A stretch of DNA of 60,952 nucleotides from Candidatus Levybacteria bacterium RIFCSPLOWO2_12_FULL_41_12. Lineage in GTDB: Bacteria > Patescibacteriota > Microgenomatia > Levybacterales > UBA12049. A model generated the notes under the pieces. The model saw only the letters and a program-made list of their open reading frames with translations. It did no database searches and had not been told where the DNA came from. Location of the stretch: assembly GCA_001784155.1 (NCBI GenBank), contig MFPL01000012.1, forward strand, positions 1-60,952, in the 5' to 3' direction. Shown one piece after another: positions 44,357-50,759 of this stretch; the first letter of the stretch is position 1, and each line of letters starts with the position of its first letter. Made by a program: the position numbers and the translations under genes.

Positions 44357-45904
44357 GTGTTAAAGAAAATAATTAAAAAGGAAACTATACTCCTTTTAAT
44401 ACTCCTTCTTGGAGCATACGCTTTTCTCTACCAGATCCTTATTCCTCGAGTTTCCTCTTTTGGATGCTTTGATGATTGTTTTAATATTGTAGGAGGATAC
44501 TTTATTCTTAACGGCCTTCATCCGTACTCAGACTTTTTCTTTAACCACCAGATGCTCATGCCCTACATAAGTTATTTTATACAGCTTATATCAGATCCTA
44601 TCAACATTTTCGATCTGGTTCTTAAGCATAGACAAACTCTTCTTTTTTTCTCATTTTTTTTCAACGCGTTTCTTATCCTTCGTTTCAGATTAGCTGGATT
44701 TCTGTTTGTGCTTTTCTACGAGTTTTCAAAATATTACATTTTTGGAGACAGGTTCCTAGCGGAATCTTTCATTGTATACCCACTAGTATACATGATTGGT
44801 ATTCTTATTTTTAAGTTTCATGGCAGGGAAGTGCATCGTTTTGAATATTTTCTCTCAGCAATTTTTGCGTGGCTCGTCGTATTTATGAGAGAACCATATA
44901 CGCCTCTCGCCTTTCTTCTTTTACTTATGATTCACATTCCCACTCCACGAAAGATCGCCTTGGTTTCCGCGGGAATATTTTTAAGTCTCTCTGCCATAGT
45001 TATTCTGCAATACCCAATAAGTGAGTATTATTTCAATGTGGTCACCGTTAGTAAGCAAACTGTTTTATCCTACGAACTAAAAGAAACATCGCTATTTGGT
45101 GCGGGCTTTCTAAAAGCATTTCTGTATCCGCTATATGTTTTTATGACCGGAGAGTGGAATATTTTTAGGAGTTACCTTTTGGTTATCTCTCTGTCTTTTC
45201 TTCTTGCATTCTCTTATTACTCCTACAGGGTAAGAAACGCAAAGCTATTCATAGCTATACTTCTACTTTTGGGTTTAGCCAATCTTCGCTTAGTTGCCCC
45301 GGGTACTATTTTCTACGAAGCATTCCATATCATACCGTGGTTCGGAATGATTATCATGTCAATCTTTTTGGTTTTGTCGCTTATAAAAAGCAAGCCCATC
45401 TCCTACGTGCTTTACATTTTTCTGTTCATTACATTTTTAGGTTTTATTTTTTCAGAAAAGTCGTATTTGCGAGATAAAGTAGACCAGCAGTCTCTACTGA
45501 TTAACAATTACAGTCGAGAAATGGGAGCTGGTCAAGCTGTTAAGAATTTATCTAAAGAGGGTGACACGTTTTTCGCTGATGGATTTGATGAGCTTACCTT
45601 CTGGCAGTCAGGGCTTCTGTCCCCATATCGTTATGGATGGTATACGTCAGTTATGCCTAGATTTGAGAAGTATAGAAAGGCAAGAGTAGAGATGTTTGAA
45701 AAAAATCCGCCGGATTTTTATTATGGCTCGTGCGAAAAAGGATTTCCTGTTATCCCAGGCCCAATAAGAGATGATTATGTAAGGCTAACATCGAACGGGA
45801 AACCGGGTTGTATCTTTGTTCACGTGAAAAAACTTCCGGAAATAAATGATGACCAGTGGAAAAAAGCAGGAGAAAGTCTCTACGAGTTACCGGAGGATTA
45901 TTGA
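44357..45904 (+). CDS. GT-C-type membrane glycosyltransferase
   Basis: This 515-aa protein from a GTG start has about 11 helices. The first outside loop contains an acidic FDDCFN motif (about 37-42) and HPYSDFFFNHQMLMPYISY (about 55-73), the layout of ArnT/PMT-like enzymes that use polyprenyl-phosphate sugars. The C-terminal 130 residues form a soluble outside domain. It stands alone, away from the other GT39-like gene at 13583. Its 3' end overlaps the next convergent gene by 7 bases. Donor and acceptor are unknown. Confidence 0.75.
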   Translation: MLKKIIKKETILLLILLLGAYAFLYQILIPRVSSFGCFDDCFNIVGGYFILNGLHPYSDFFFNHQMLMPYISYFIQLISDPINIFDLVLKHRQTLLFFSFFFNAFLILRFRLAGFLFVLFYEFSKYYIFGDRFLAESFIVYPLVYMIGILIFKFHGREVHRFEYFLSAIFAWLVVFMREPYTPLAFLLLLMIHIPTPRKIALVSAGIFLSLSAIVILQYPISEYYFNVVTVSKQTVLSYELKETSLFGAGFLKAFLYPLYVFMTGEWNIFRSYLLVISLSFLLAFSYYSYRVRNAKLFIAILLLLGLANLRLVAPGTIFYEAFHIIPWFGMIIMSIFLVLSLIKSKPISYVLYIFLFITFLGFIFSEKSYLRDKVDQQSLLINNYSREMGAGQAVKNLSKEGDTFFADGFDELTFWQSGLLSPYRYGWYTSVMPRFEKYRKARVEMFEKNPPDFYYGSCEKGFPVIPGPIRDDYVRLTSNGKPGCIFVHVKKLPEINDDQWKKAGESLYELPEDY

Positions 45905-46539
45905 CAGTTTAACTGTGTGAGGCAAGTAGTTTTTGCGTCTCCACTCAGTGAGTTGCAAGCGGAACACTGATCCTCAGAGTCTCCATCTGTTGATTTGGGC
46001 TGAGTCACGTTTATACTTGATAAATCTAAGAATTTCAGATTTGACGGAGGATTGAATTTGGTAGGATCTGCTAGCCATGATTTACATTTATAGTCCACCT
46101 CTTTTTCTGCATCTAGGTATCCCTTTGCCTGATCGCTCTTTGAGAACTCATCAACGGGAAGCGTCATCTTAATTCCTGTTTCCATTTCTGAACCCCATAT
46201 GTAATTCGTATTACCATTTCTTATTATGCTAACGGTAGATGTATCATCGTCTTCGTTTGTTACGTCGATATCCCCTCGAAACTTATCACCGGAAAGATAG
46301 AAGATTCCTTTCGTAGATCCATTGTCATCATCTTCGTATTGGAAAGTGCATTCCTGTGTACTACCTGAGGATATTAATGCTAAGAGATTATTCTTAGCAG
46401 TCTCTACTTTTGTTTCAGCTACTGTGGCATTTTCTTGTGAAGGAGCCTTGGTACTCTGTGCATAAAAGAATAAACCTCCTATGGCCAAGAGTATTAATCC
46501 AAAAGCTGCAGCTGCAATATACTTTATGTTCACGCCCAC
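45898..46539 (-). CDS. Signal-anchored outside protein with C-terminal cysteine cluster
   Basis: This 213-aa protein has a membrane anchor (about 6-28), a beta-rich domain (about 60-180) with CTFQYEDDDNGSTKGIFYLSG, and a C-terminal cluster CSACNSLSGDAKTTCLTQLNC. The beta region recalls LolA/LppX-like folds, but I would not assign a family. A GTG at 46539 or two codons later (46533) can start it. The later one is favoured because the -10 box TAATAT (46541-46546) nearly touches the first GTG. Disulfide-stabilised surface protein is the best general description. Confidence 0.7.
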   Translation of the reverse strand: MGVNIKYIAAAAFGLILLAIGGLFFYAQSTKAPSQENATVAETKVETAKNNLLALISSGSTQECTFQYEDDDNGSTKGIFYLSGDKFRGDIDVTNEDDDTSTVSIIRNGNTNYIWGSEMETGIKMTLPVDEFSKSDQAKGYLDAEKEVDYKCKSWLADPTKFNPPSNLKFLDLSSINVTQPKSTDGDSEDQCSACNSLSGDAKTTCLTQLNCQ

Positions 46540-46540
46540 A

Positions 46541-46569
46541 ATATTATTCTATAGGGTTGTTCTTGTCAA
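46541..46569 (-). promoter_or_regulatory. Promoter of the cysteine-cluster protein
   Basis: On the minus strand TTGACA (46564-46569), 17 bases, TAATAT (46541-46546). The predicted transcription start (about 46534) coincides with the GTG at 46533. Confidence 0.65.
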
Positions 46570-47687
46570 GAAGCGTTAGGAATATTAGATTTGATTTTTT
46601 CCCACGGGAAAATCTCTCTTCCAAAATGGCCATATGTTGAGGTCTTAAGATAGATTGGTCGTCTTAAGCTTAATCCGTCAATAATTCCTGCTACAGAAGT
46701 GTCTAGAATTTTAGACATAAAGCTTTTGATTACTGCATCGGATTTTTTTGCAGTCCCAAAGGTTTCTACGTCTTGCATTAGGGGTTTTTTTGCACCAATA
46801 AAATAGGCGAGTCTGACTTCTGCTTTGTCTGCGAGTTTCTCGGCAACTATATTTTTTGCAATAAATCTTGCGGCGTATGCTCCTGATCGATCAACTTTTG
46901 TAGGGTCTTTCCCGGAGAACGCGCCTCCACCTACCCTCGAATACCCGCCATACGTGTCTACTACAATTTTTCTTCCGGTAAGTCCTGAGTCAGACGCAGG
47001 ACCGGGGTTATGCCAAACGCCGGTTCCATTAACTATCAATTCCTTTTTGCTTATTTTAAAACCGTATTCTCCTAAGATCTCTGTGACAACCTTTTTATAA
47101 ATATCTTCGGCGACTTCGCTGAGTTTTACTTTTTTATCATGGGGGACTGCTACTACTACATGGGATACTTTATACGGCCTTCCGTTTTTATATTCTACTG
47201 TGGCTTGAGTTTTACCATCGGGTAAAAGATATAATAGGTCTTTTTTTACTGCATCCAGCTTTTCTGATAAGCCATGAGCCAAAGTTATAGGAAGAGGCAT
47301 ATAGCTTTCTGTTTCTCGGCATGCAAAACCAAACATCATTCCCTGATCACCTGCGCCCTCAGGCTTCACGCCTTTTGCAATCTCAGGGGACTGTTCGTGG
47401 ATAAAGACCTGTATGAGGGATTTGTCTGAGAAATTAAACGATGGATGGGTATATCCAAGTTCCCTTATCCTTTCGCGGGCAATTTTTTTGTAATCGAGTT
47501 TTACTTTCGTTGTGACTTCTCCGGCAATTACTACCATGTTGAATCCTGCGAGAGTCTCGACTGCAACCCTTCCAAATTTATCTTGCTTTAGTACCTCATC
47601 CAATATGGCATCGCTTATGGAATCGCAAATTTTGTCGGGGTGTCCTGCGCAAACTGACTCTGAAGTAAAAAAATAATTTTTGCCCAT
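46566..47687 (-). CDS. metK: S-adenosylmethionine synthetase
   Basis: The protein is 373 aa from ATG 47687. It has the MetK signatures FTSESVCAGHPDK (about 6-18), GAGDQGMMFGFA (about 111-122) and GGGAFSGKDPTKVDRS (about 236-251, phosphate loop). It makes SAM from methionine and ATP. A second ATG at 47696 would add MRP and lies inside the P1 helix of the SAM riboswitch. Either start makes SAM feedback on translation possible. The gene follows its own riboswitch with no other genes between. Confidence 0.96.
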   Translation of the reverse strand: MGKNYFFTSESVCAGHPDKICDSISDAILDEVLKQDKFGRVAVETLAGFNMVVIAGEVTTKVKLDYKKIARERIRELGYTHPSFNFSDKSLIQVFIHEQSPEIAKGVKPEGAGDQGMMFGFACRETESYMPLPITLAHGLSEKLDAVKKDLLYLLPDGKTQATVEYKNGRPYKVSHVVVAVPHDKKVKLSEVAEDIYKKVVTEILGEYGFKISKKELIVNGTGVWHNPGPASDSGLTGRKIVVDTYGGYSRVGGGAFSGKDPTKVDRSGAYAARFIAKNIVAEKLADKAEVRLAYFIGAKKPLMQDVETFGTAKKSDAVIKSFMSKILDTSVAGIIDGLSLRRPIYLKTSTYGHFGREIFPWEKIKSNIPNAS

Positions 47688-47692
47688 AGGCC

Positions 47693-47770
47693 GCATCTCG
47701 TGAGACGAATGGCACCGCGGTCTTTTTATCGACTCGGTTGCCGGATGGATGTATCCATCGCTCTTGATGC
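47693..47770 (-). ncRNA. SAM-I clan riboswitch upstream of metK
   Basis: On the minus strand, from 47770: GCATC (P1 5' strand), AAGAG, a 6-bp hairpin GATGGA-TACA-TCCATC (P2), GGCAACC, an internal stem, GGTGCCA, a short hairpin TCGT-CTC-ACGA, then GATGC (P1 3' strand, 47693-47697). The order ATCAAGAG, GGCAACC, GGTGCCA, AGATG is the conserved core of the SAM-I/SAM-IV clan. The short P2 points to a SAM-IV or SAM-I/IV variant. P1's 3' strand contains an ATG (47694-47696), and the next ATG is 9 bases on, so control is probably at translation start. Confidence 0.9.
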
Positions 47771-47778
47771 TTTAACAT

Positions 47779-47808
47779 AGCCTATCATAAGGGTAAAAAG
47801 CTTGTCAA
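47779..47808 (-). promoter_or_regulatory. metK riboswitch promoter
   Basis: On the minus strand TTGACA (47803-47808), 18 bases, TAGGCT (47779-47784). The predicted start (about 47772) is right at the first base of the riboswitch P1 helix. Confidence 0.55.
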
Positions 47809-47814
47809 TAAAGT

Positions 47815-47843
47815 TTGACAGGAATTAAAAGCTGGAGTATAAC
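47815..47843 (+). promoter_or_regulatory. Promoter of the 52-aa protein
   Basis: TTGACA (47815-47820), 17 bases, TATAAC (47838-47843), 8 bases, ATG 47852. A GGAG lies 4 bases before the ATG. It is divergent from the metK promoter. Confidence 0.7.
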
Positions 47844-47851
47844 GGAGTAAA

Positions 47852-48010
47852 ATGAAAAAGCTTTCAGCTTCTGCAAAGCATTATAGTCAGGGCGGTCTCC
47901 TTTTTTGGCAAAAGGGTTACAGTAGAGACGGAAAAATGGTGAAGCCTCATTTTAAGACAAAACCCGATAATAACGCCTCCAATAATCGCAAACACCTTTT
48001 GGGTTACTAG
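47852..48010 (+). CDS. Small basic conserved-type protein, divergent from metK
   Basis: This frame of 52 codons starts MKKLSASAKHYSQGGLLFWQ and contains KMVKPHFKTKPDNNASNNR. The KPHxKTxPDxNxxNN pattern looks like small basic proteins with repeated PH/T/PD/NN turns that I associate with unnamed bacterial families, so I give no name. The strong promoter with TTGACA, 17-base spacing and TATAAC, plus GGAG, supports expression. Downstream, a perfect palindrome ACAGAATTCTGT (48015-48026) precedes the convergent exonuclease. Confidence 0.7.
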   Translation: MKKLSASAKHYSQGGLLFWQKGYSRDGKMVKPHFKTKPDNNASNNRKHLLGY

Positions 48011-48014
48011 CTTG

Positions 48015-48026
48015 ACAGAATTCTGT
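48015..48026. repeat. Perfect 12-bp palindrome between convergent genes
   Basis: ACAGAATTCTGT lies between the 52-aa gene and the 3' end of the exonuclease gene. No U-tract follows. Its function is unknown. Confidence 0.4.
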
Positions 48027-48043
48027 AAACTGGTTTAAAGGAA

Positions 48044-48649
48044 TTAGCCCGAGAAGGTGAGGCGCTTGTAGATTTTTCGGGTTAACTCCACATCTCTTTC
48101 GCAATATTCACAAATCTCTTTAATGCGTCCGTCTTCAAAGGCCTTAGCGACATTTTTACCCGTTATGTCTCCTTCTTTTGAGGAAGGCAGTCCTAATGCT
48201 TTTGCTAAGGTATCTAGTGAAACAAAAGTATTTCCCCATTTGTTCCATTCTTTCATTACGTCAAAAATCGGTTCTCTTCTGTACCTCGCGAAATTGAGAT
48301 CTATACTAGGTTTTACTCCTAGAACTACAGACCTTTGATATATGAAGCGGAGATCAAAATCCATTACATTAAAACCTATGAAAAGCGTCGCATCTTTTGC
48401 CACATCCCAGAAGTCTTCAACTATCTTTTTCTCGTCCCCGAAAAAAGTCGTGGTTTTCCCGTCATTTATCGCATAAGAAATACAGGCAATTCTGCCAAAC
48501 GCTCCGTCAAATGAGGTTTGTAAAACGTATTCCTCAAAAGTCCCAGGCTTTTTGCCGTCGTTAATAGCTCTGTCATAAACGTCTTTCAATACTGGATGTT
48601 TTTCTTTCTCAACAGGAATTGTCTCGATGTCTAAAAAAAGTTTGTTCAT
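48044..48649 (-). CDS. DnaQ-like 3'-5' exonuclease (PolB-exonuclease type)
   Basis: This 201-aa RNase H-fold protein has ExoI LFLDIETIP (about 4-12), ExoII FIGFNVMDFDLRFI (about 91-104) and ExoIII-type YCERDVELTRKIY (about 183-195). This is the set of the predicted 3'-5' exonucleases related to the PolB proofreading domain. It may act in DNA repair or RNA maturation. It is a single gene. The ATG at 48649 is 8 bases after a TATAAT box. Confidence 0.88.
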   Translation of the reverse strand: MNKLFLDIETIPVEKEKHPVLKDVYDRAINDGKKPGTFEEYVLQTSFDGAFGRIACISYAINDGKTTTFFGDEKKIVEDFWDVAKDATLFIGFNVMDFDLRFIYQRSVVLGVKPSIDLNFARYRREPIFDVMKEWNKWGNTFVSLDTLAKALGLPSSKEGDITGKNVAKAFEDGRIKEICEYCERDVELTRKIYKRLTFSG

Positions 48650-48657
48650 AAGGATAA

Positions 48658-48663
48658 ATTATA
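48658..48663 (-). promoter_or_regulatory. -10 box of the exonuclease gene
   Basis: TATAAT on the minus strand, 8 bases before ATG 48649. It lies next to the divergent promoter of the 137-aa gene. Confidence 0.65.
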
Positions 48664-48668
48664 CACCA

Positions 48669-48697
48669 TTGACACTGCTTGGGTTTGGAAGTAGAAT
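48669..48697 (+). promoter_or_regulatory. Promoter of the 137-aa hypothetical gene
   Basis: TTGACA (48669-48674), 17 bases, TAGAAT (48692-48697), 11 bases, ATG 48709. The upstream TTG at 48679 is in the spacer and is not a start. Confidence 0.72.
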
Positions 48698-48708
48698 GTT
48701 TTTCTCAG

Positions 48709-49122
48709 ATGACAATAGAATTGGATACGTCAAGCTCGGAAGCCGGAAACTTTTACGGAAGAAATAGAGTCGTTGTTAGGGATGAACCTGAGTTTGTTGA
48801 TGTCTTCTCCCCATACAGGAGACTAGTGTTGCCTTCTTCGATGGAAGTTGTAAGAGATTTACCTAGGCCGGAAATTCATGAAGAAGTTAGGGTAGCCAAG
48901 GGAGGAAACGAAGTTGATATTATTGAGCATCAATATGACGCAGAGGGCAGAAAAATTCATGTGGGGGTCAAAGCGTTAATCGGAGAAAGAATAAACGAAA
49001 GAGATATATGGGTAAACCCTCACAATTTATCCCAGCCTGTAAGGCTTAGGTGGGTTGAGGGTAATCCAATAAAAAGAGCAATTGGGGCAGTAACGAGAAG
49101 ATTAAGACTTACCCTCAGTTAA
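48709..49122 (+). CDS. Hypothetical protein convergent with the ATPase regulator
   Basis: The protein is 137 aa from ATG 48709. It is soluble and charged, with mostly beta-type segments (NRVVVRDEPEFVDVFSPYRR, GNEVDIIEHQYDAEGRK) and a basic C-terminus. I recognise no family. Its 3' end overlaps the 3' end of the regulator gene by 21 bases, so transcription of the two could interfere. Its strong promoter suggests it is expressed. Confidence 0.65.
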   Translation: MTIELDTSSSEAGNFYGRNRVVVRDEPEFVDVFSPYRRLVLPSSMEVVRDLPRPEIHEEVRVAKGGNEVDIIEHQYDAEGRKIHVGVKALIGERINERDIWVNPHNLSQPVRLRWVEGNPIKRAIGAVTRRLRLTLS

Positions 49123-50397
49123 CTTATAGCCTCGGGTTTTAACAGTTACTATTTCTTTCTTGCTATTCTGATTTTTAAGTTTTACCCGCACTCTTGCCAC
49201 CAGCCTATCTATAGCCCAATCGGTTACGCCCAGTTCTTCAGCTTCAGGCCAGACGTTTTCAATAATCTGCTCTCTTTCGCAAACCTGATCTTTATTCGCC
49301 TCAAGAAAATTGAGAAGTGCGAGTTCTTTTTTAGTTAAATCTACAGATACAGTCTCTCTTCGGCTGCCTTTTGTTCTAATATACTCCTCAAAAAGAGAGC
49401 TAAAGAGTTTATCGTCTTCCCCAACAATTCCTGTGCTCCAAAGATATTCAGTTTCAGGAAAATCTTTTATTGCCTTACCGCTTCCTATCTCTAGAAGCGC
49501 TTTTTGCTCTCTATCGGTCAGACTTTCCCAAAGTTCTTCAGACTGAAGTGCTATGCGTTCATCTTTTAAGAGAAATTCGAACAGTTCGTCTTTTGTCGCC
49601 GGTATCTTATCTACCTCGTGGAGCGAAATTAAAGCAAACTGAAGATACTGAATGTAGCCATCGACCAAACCCAGAAGATTTTTGGTTTCTTCTTCACCTA
49701 GTTTTAGCGGGCGGGTTTTTATATTTGTGTCAAAGACTATTTGTGTGTCAGTGTGTTTTGCAGGTTTTATGTAAAATGTATCTGCAAAGACTGAAACAGA
49801 TTTCAAAGCCCGGTCGCTGGTAAAAACAAAGCTTAATTTACCATGAGCCGCGTCCACCAGTCCTTGAAAATTTGCAAATAGCTCGGGAGATATAGCCTCT
49901 TCTAGTCTGTCGAAGCGCAGATAAAAAACGGTTGGCAAGTATCCTTCCTCCGCAAGAGACGAAAGGCTTTTTCTAACGCAGTCAATTGTGAAGAAAAGAT
50001 CTTGAGACTGAATGCTATCTAAAAAATAGCTAGATACCTTTTTTTTGACCTTATCAGGCAGAGTGGACGCTTCTACGCTGTCGGCAATTCTTTTAAGGGT
50101 AAGAACCCAGAAGGGGAAAAGCTCTCTTTCTACGAGATCATTAAGATCTACGGGGACGAAGAAATGATTATCGCCTTTAAGATAAGTTTGTGGAATATCT
50201 TTGTGGTATAGAAAAAATCTTAAGAAATTACTTATTCCCACTCTTTTCATTCCCACAAGCACGACAGACCTCCGATTTGAAAGAAGAGCCCCAAGCCTGC
50301 CTGCTTCTTCTTCTCGGAAAGTGAGAGGGTAGCGTGTTTCAATGATATGGCCTTCCATATGTAAAGCTATTCTAGCTTTAACTTTCTTATTTGGCAA
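49102..50397 (-). CDS. ATPase-like regulator with C-terminal OmpR-type winged helix
   Basis: The protein is 431 aa from TTG 50397. The N-terminal part (about 40-290) has the pattern of archaeal-type/STAND ATPases, but the P-loop reads GMKRVGIS (about 49-56), with Ile where the Lys of GKS/T should be. The C-terminus (about 345-430) is an OmpR/PhoB-type winged helix (VDLTKKELALLNFLEAN ... VTDWAIDRLVARVRVKL ... VTVKTRGYKLTE). It is likely a transcription regulator with a sensing domain that has lost normal ATP binding. A later ATG (50358) is also possible. A palindrome sits at its start. Confidence 0.75.
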   Translation of the reverse strand: MPNKKVKARIALHMEGHIIETRYPLTFREEEAGRLGALLSNRRSVVLVGMKRVGISNFLRFFLYHKDIPQTYLKGDNHFFVPVDLNDLVERELFPFWVLTLKRIADSVEASTLPDKVKKKVSSYFLDSIQSQDLFFTIDCVRKSLSSLAEEGYLPTVFYLRFDRLEEAISPELFANFQGLVDAAHGKLSFVFTSDRALKSVSVFADTFYIKPAKHTDTQIVFDTNIKTRPLKLGEEETKNLLGLVDGYIQYLQFALISLHEVDKIPATKDELFEFLLKDERIALQSEELWESLTDREQKALLEIGSGKAIKDFPETEYLWSTGIVGEDDKLFSSLFEEYIRTKGSRRETVSVDLTKKELALLNFLEANKDQVCEREQIIENVWPEAEELGVTDWAIDRLVARVRVKLKNQNSKKEIVTVKTRGYKLTEGKS

Positions 50398-50407
50398 TGA
50401 AGTATTT

Positions 50408-50423
50408 TGTCAGGATTCTGACA
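50408..50423. promoter_or_regulatory. Palindrome TGTCAG-GATT-CTGACA, probable operator
   Basis: A perfect 6+6 inverted repeat around a 4-base spacer lies 11 bases before the TTG start of the ATPase-winged-helix regulator, over its likely promoter. Self-regulation by that winged-helix protein is a natural hypothesis. Confidence 0.55.
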
Positions 50424-50468
50424 GAAAAATATCAAGCAGGGAGGTTTTCTATTTGTTTAAATTAAAAC

Positions 50469-50669
50469 ATGCCAGGTAGCAGCCCAGATATCAGTCCATG
50501 CAGGCCTGCCGCAAGCCATTACCTTAGAGTAGTTAAAGATAGTGACGGGAGATTTCGGAGAGAGCCTGATGGCCGCTTAGAAATGCAGAGTGTTCCCCAT
50601 AGAGCGACGCTACTTTTTGATTCATCAAGAATTCGAAAAGGAGGCAGCCACTCAAATGGCAGGACCTGA
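50469..50669 (+). CDS. Possible small Arg/Ser-rich protein
   Basis: A 66-codon frame (MPGSSPDISPCRPAASHYLR...) lies between the divergent regulator and ftsK. It has no visible domain and no convincing promoter or ribosome site next to its ATG. Its composition (Arg, Ser, Pro, Gly) is unlike the neighbours. It may be a chance frame in a regulatory region. Confidence 0.3.
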   Translation: MPGSSPDISPCRPAASHYLRVVKDSDGRFRREPDGRLEMQSVPHRATLLFDSSRIRKGGSHSNGRT

Positions 50670-50723
50670 TATAGAAATGGGATCAAGTCCTAGGCCTAGA
50701 AGGTAAACATCATCGGTTTTTTC

Positions 50724-50752
50724 TTGTGGTCTTCAGGCTAAGTGTATATAAT
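50724..50752 (+). promoter_or_regulatory. ftsK promoter
   Basis: TTGTGG (50724-50729), 17 bases, TATAAT (50747-50752), 7 bases, ATG 50760. Confidence 0.7.
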
Positions 50753-50759
50753 ATTTCAT

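Larger units (their letters stand above)
50398..50759. other. 362-bp region between the regulator and ftsK
   Basis: This stretch holds the palindrome at 50408-50423, a purine-rich GGGAGG (50439-50444) without a matching start, the doubtful 66-codon frame (50469-50669) and the ftsK promoter (50724-50752). I see no RNA gene or terminator hairpin with a U-tract. Confidence 0.5.
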
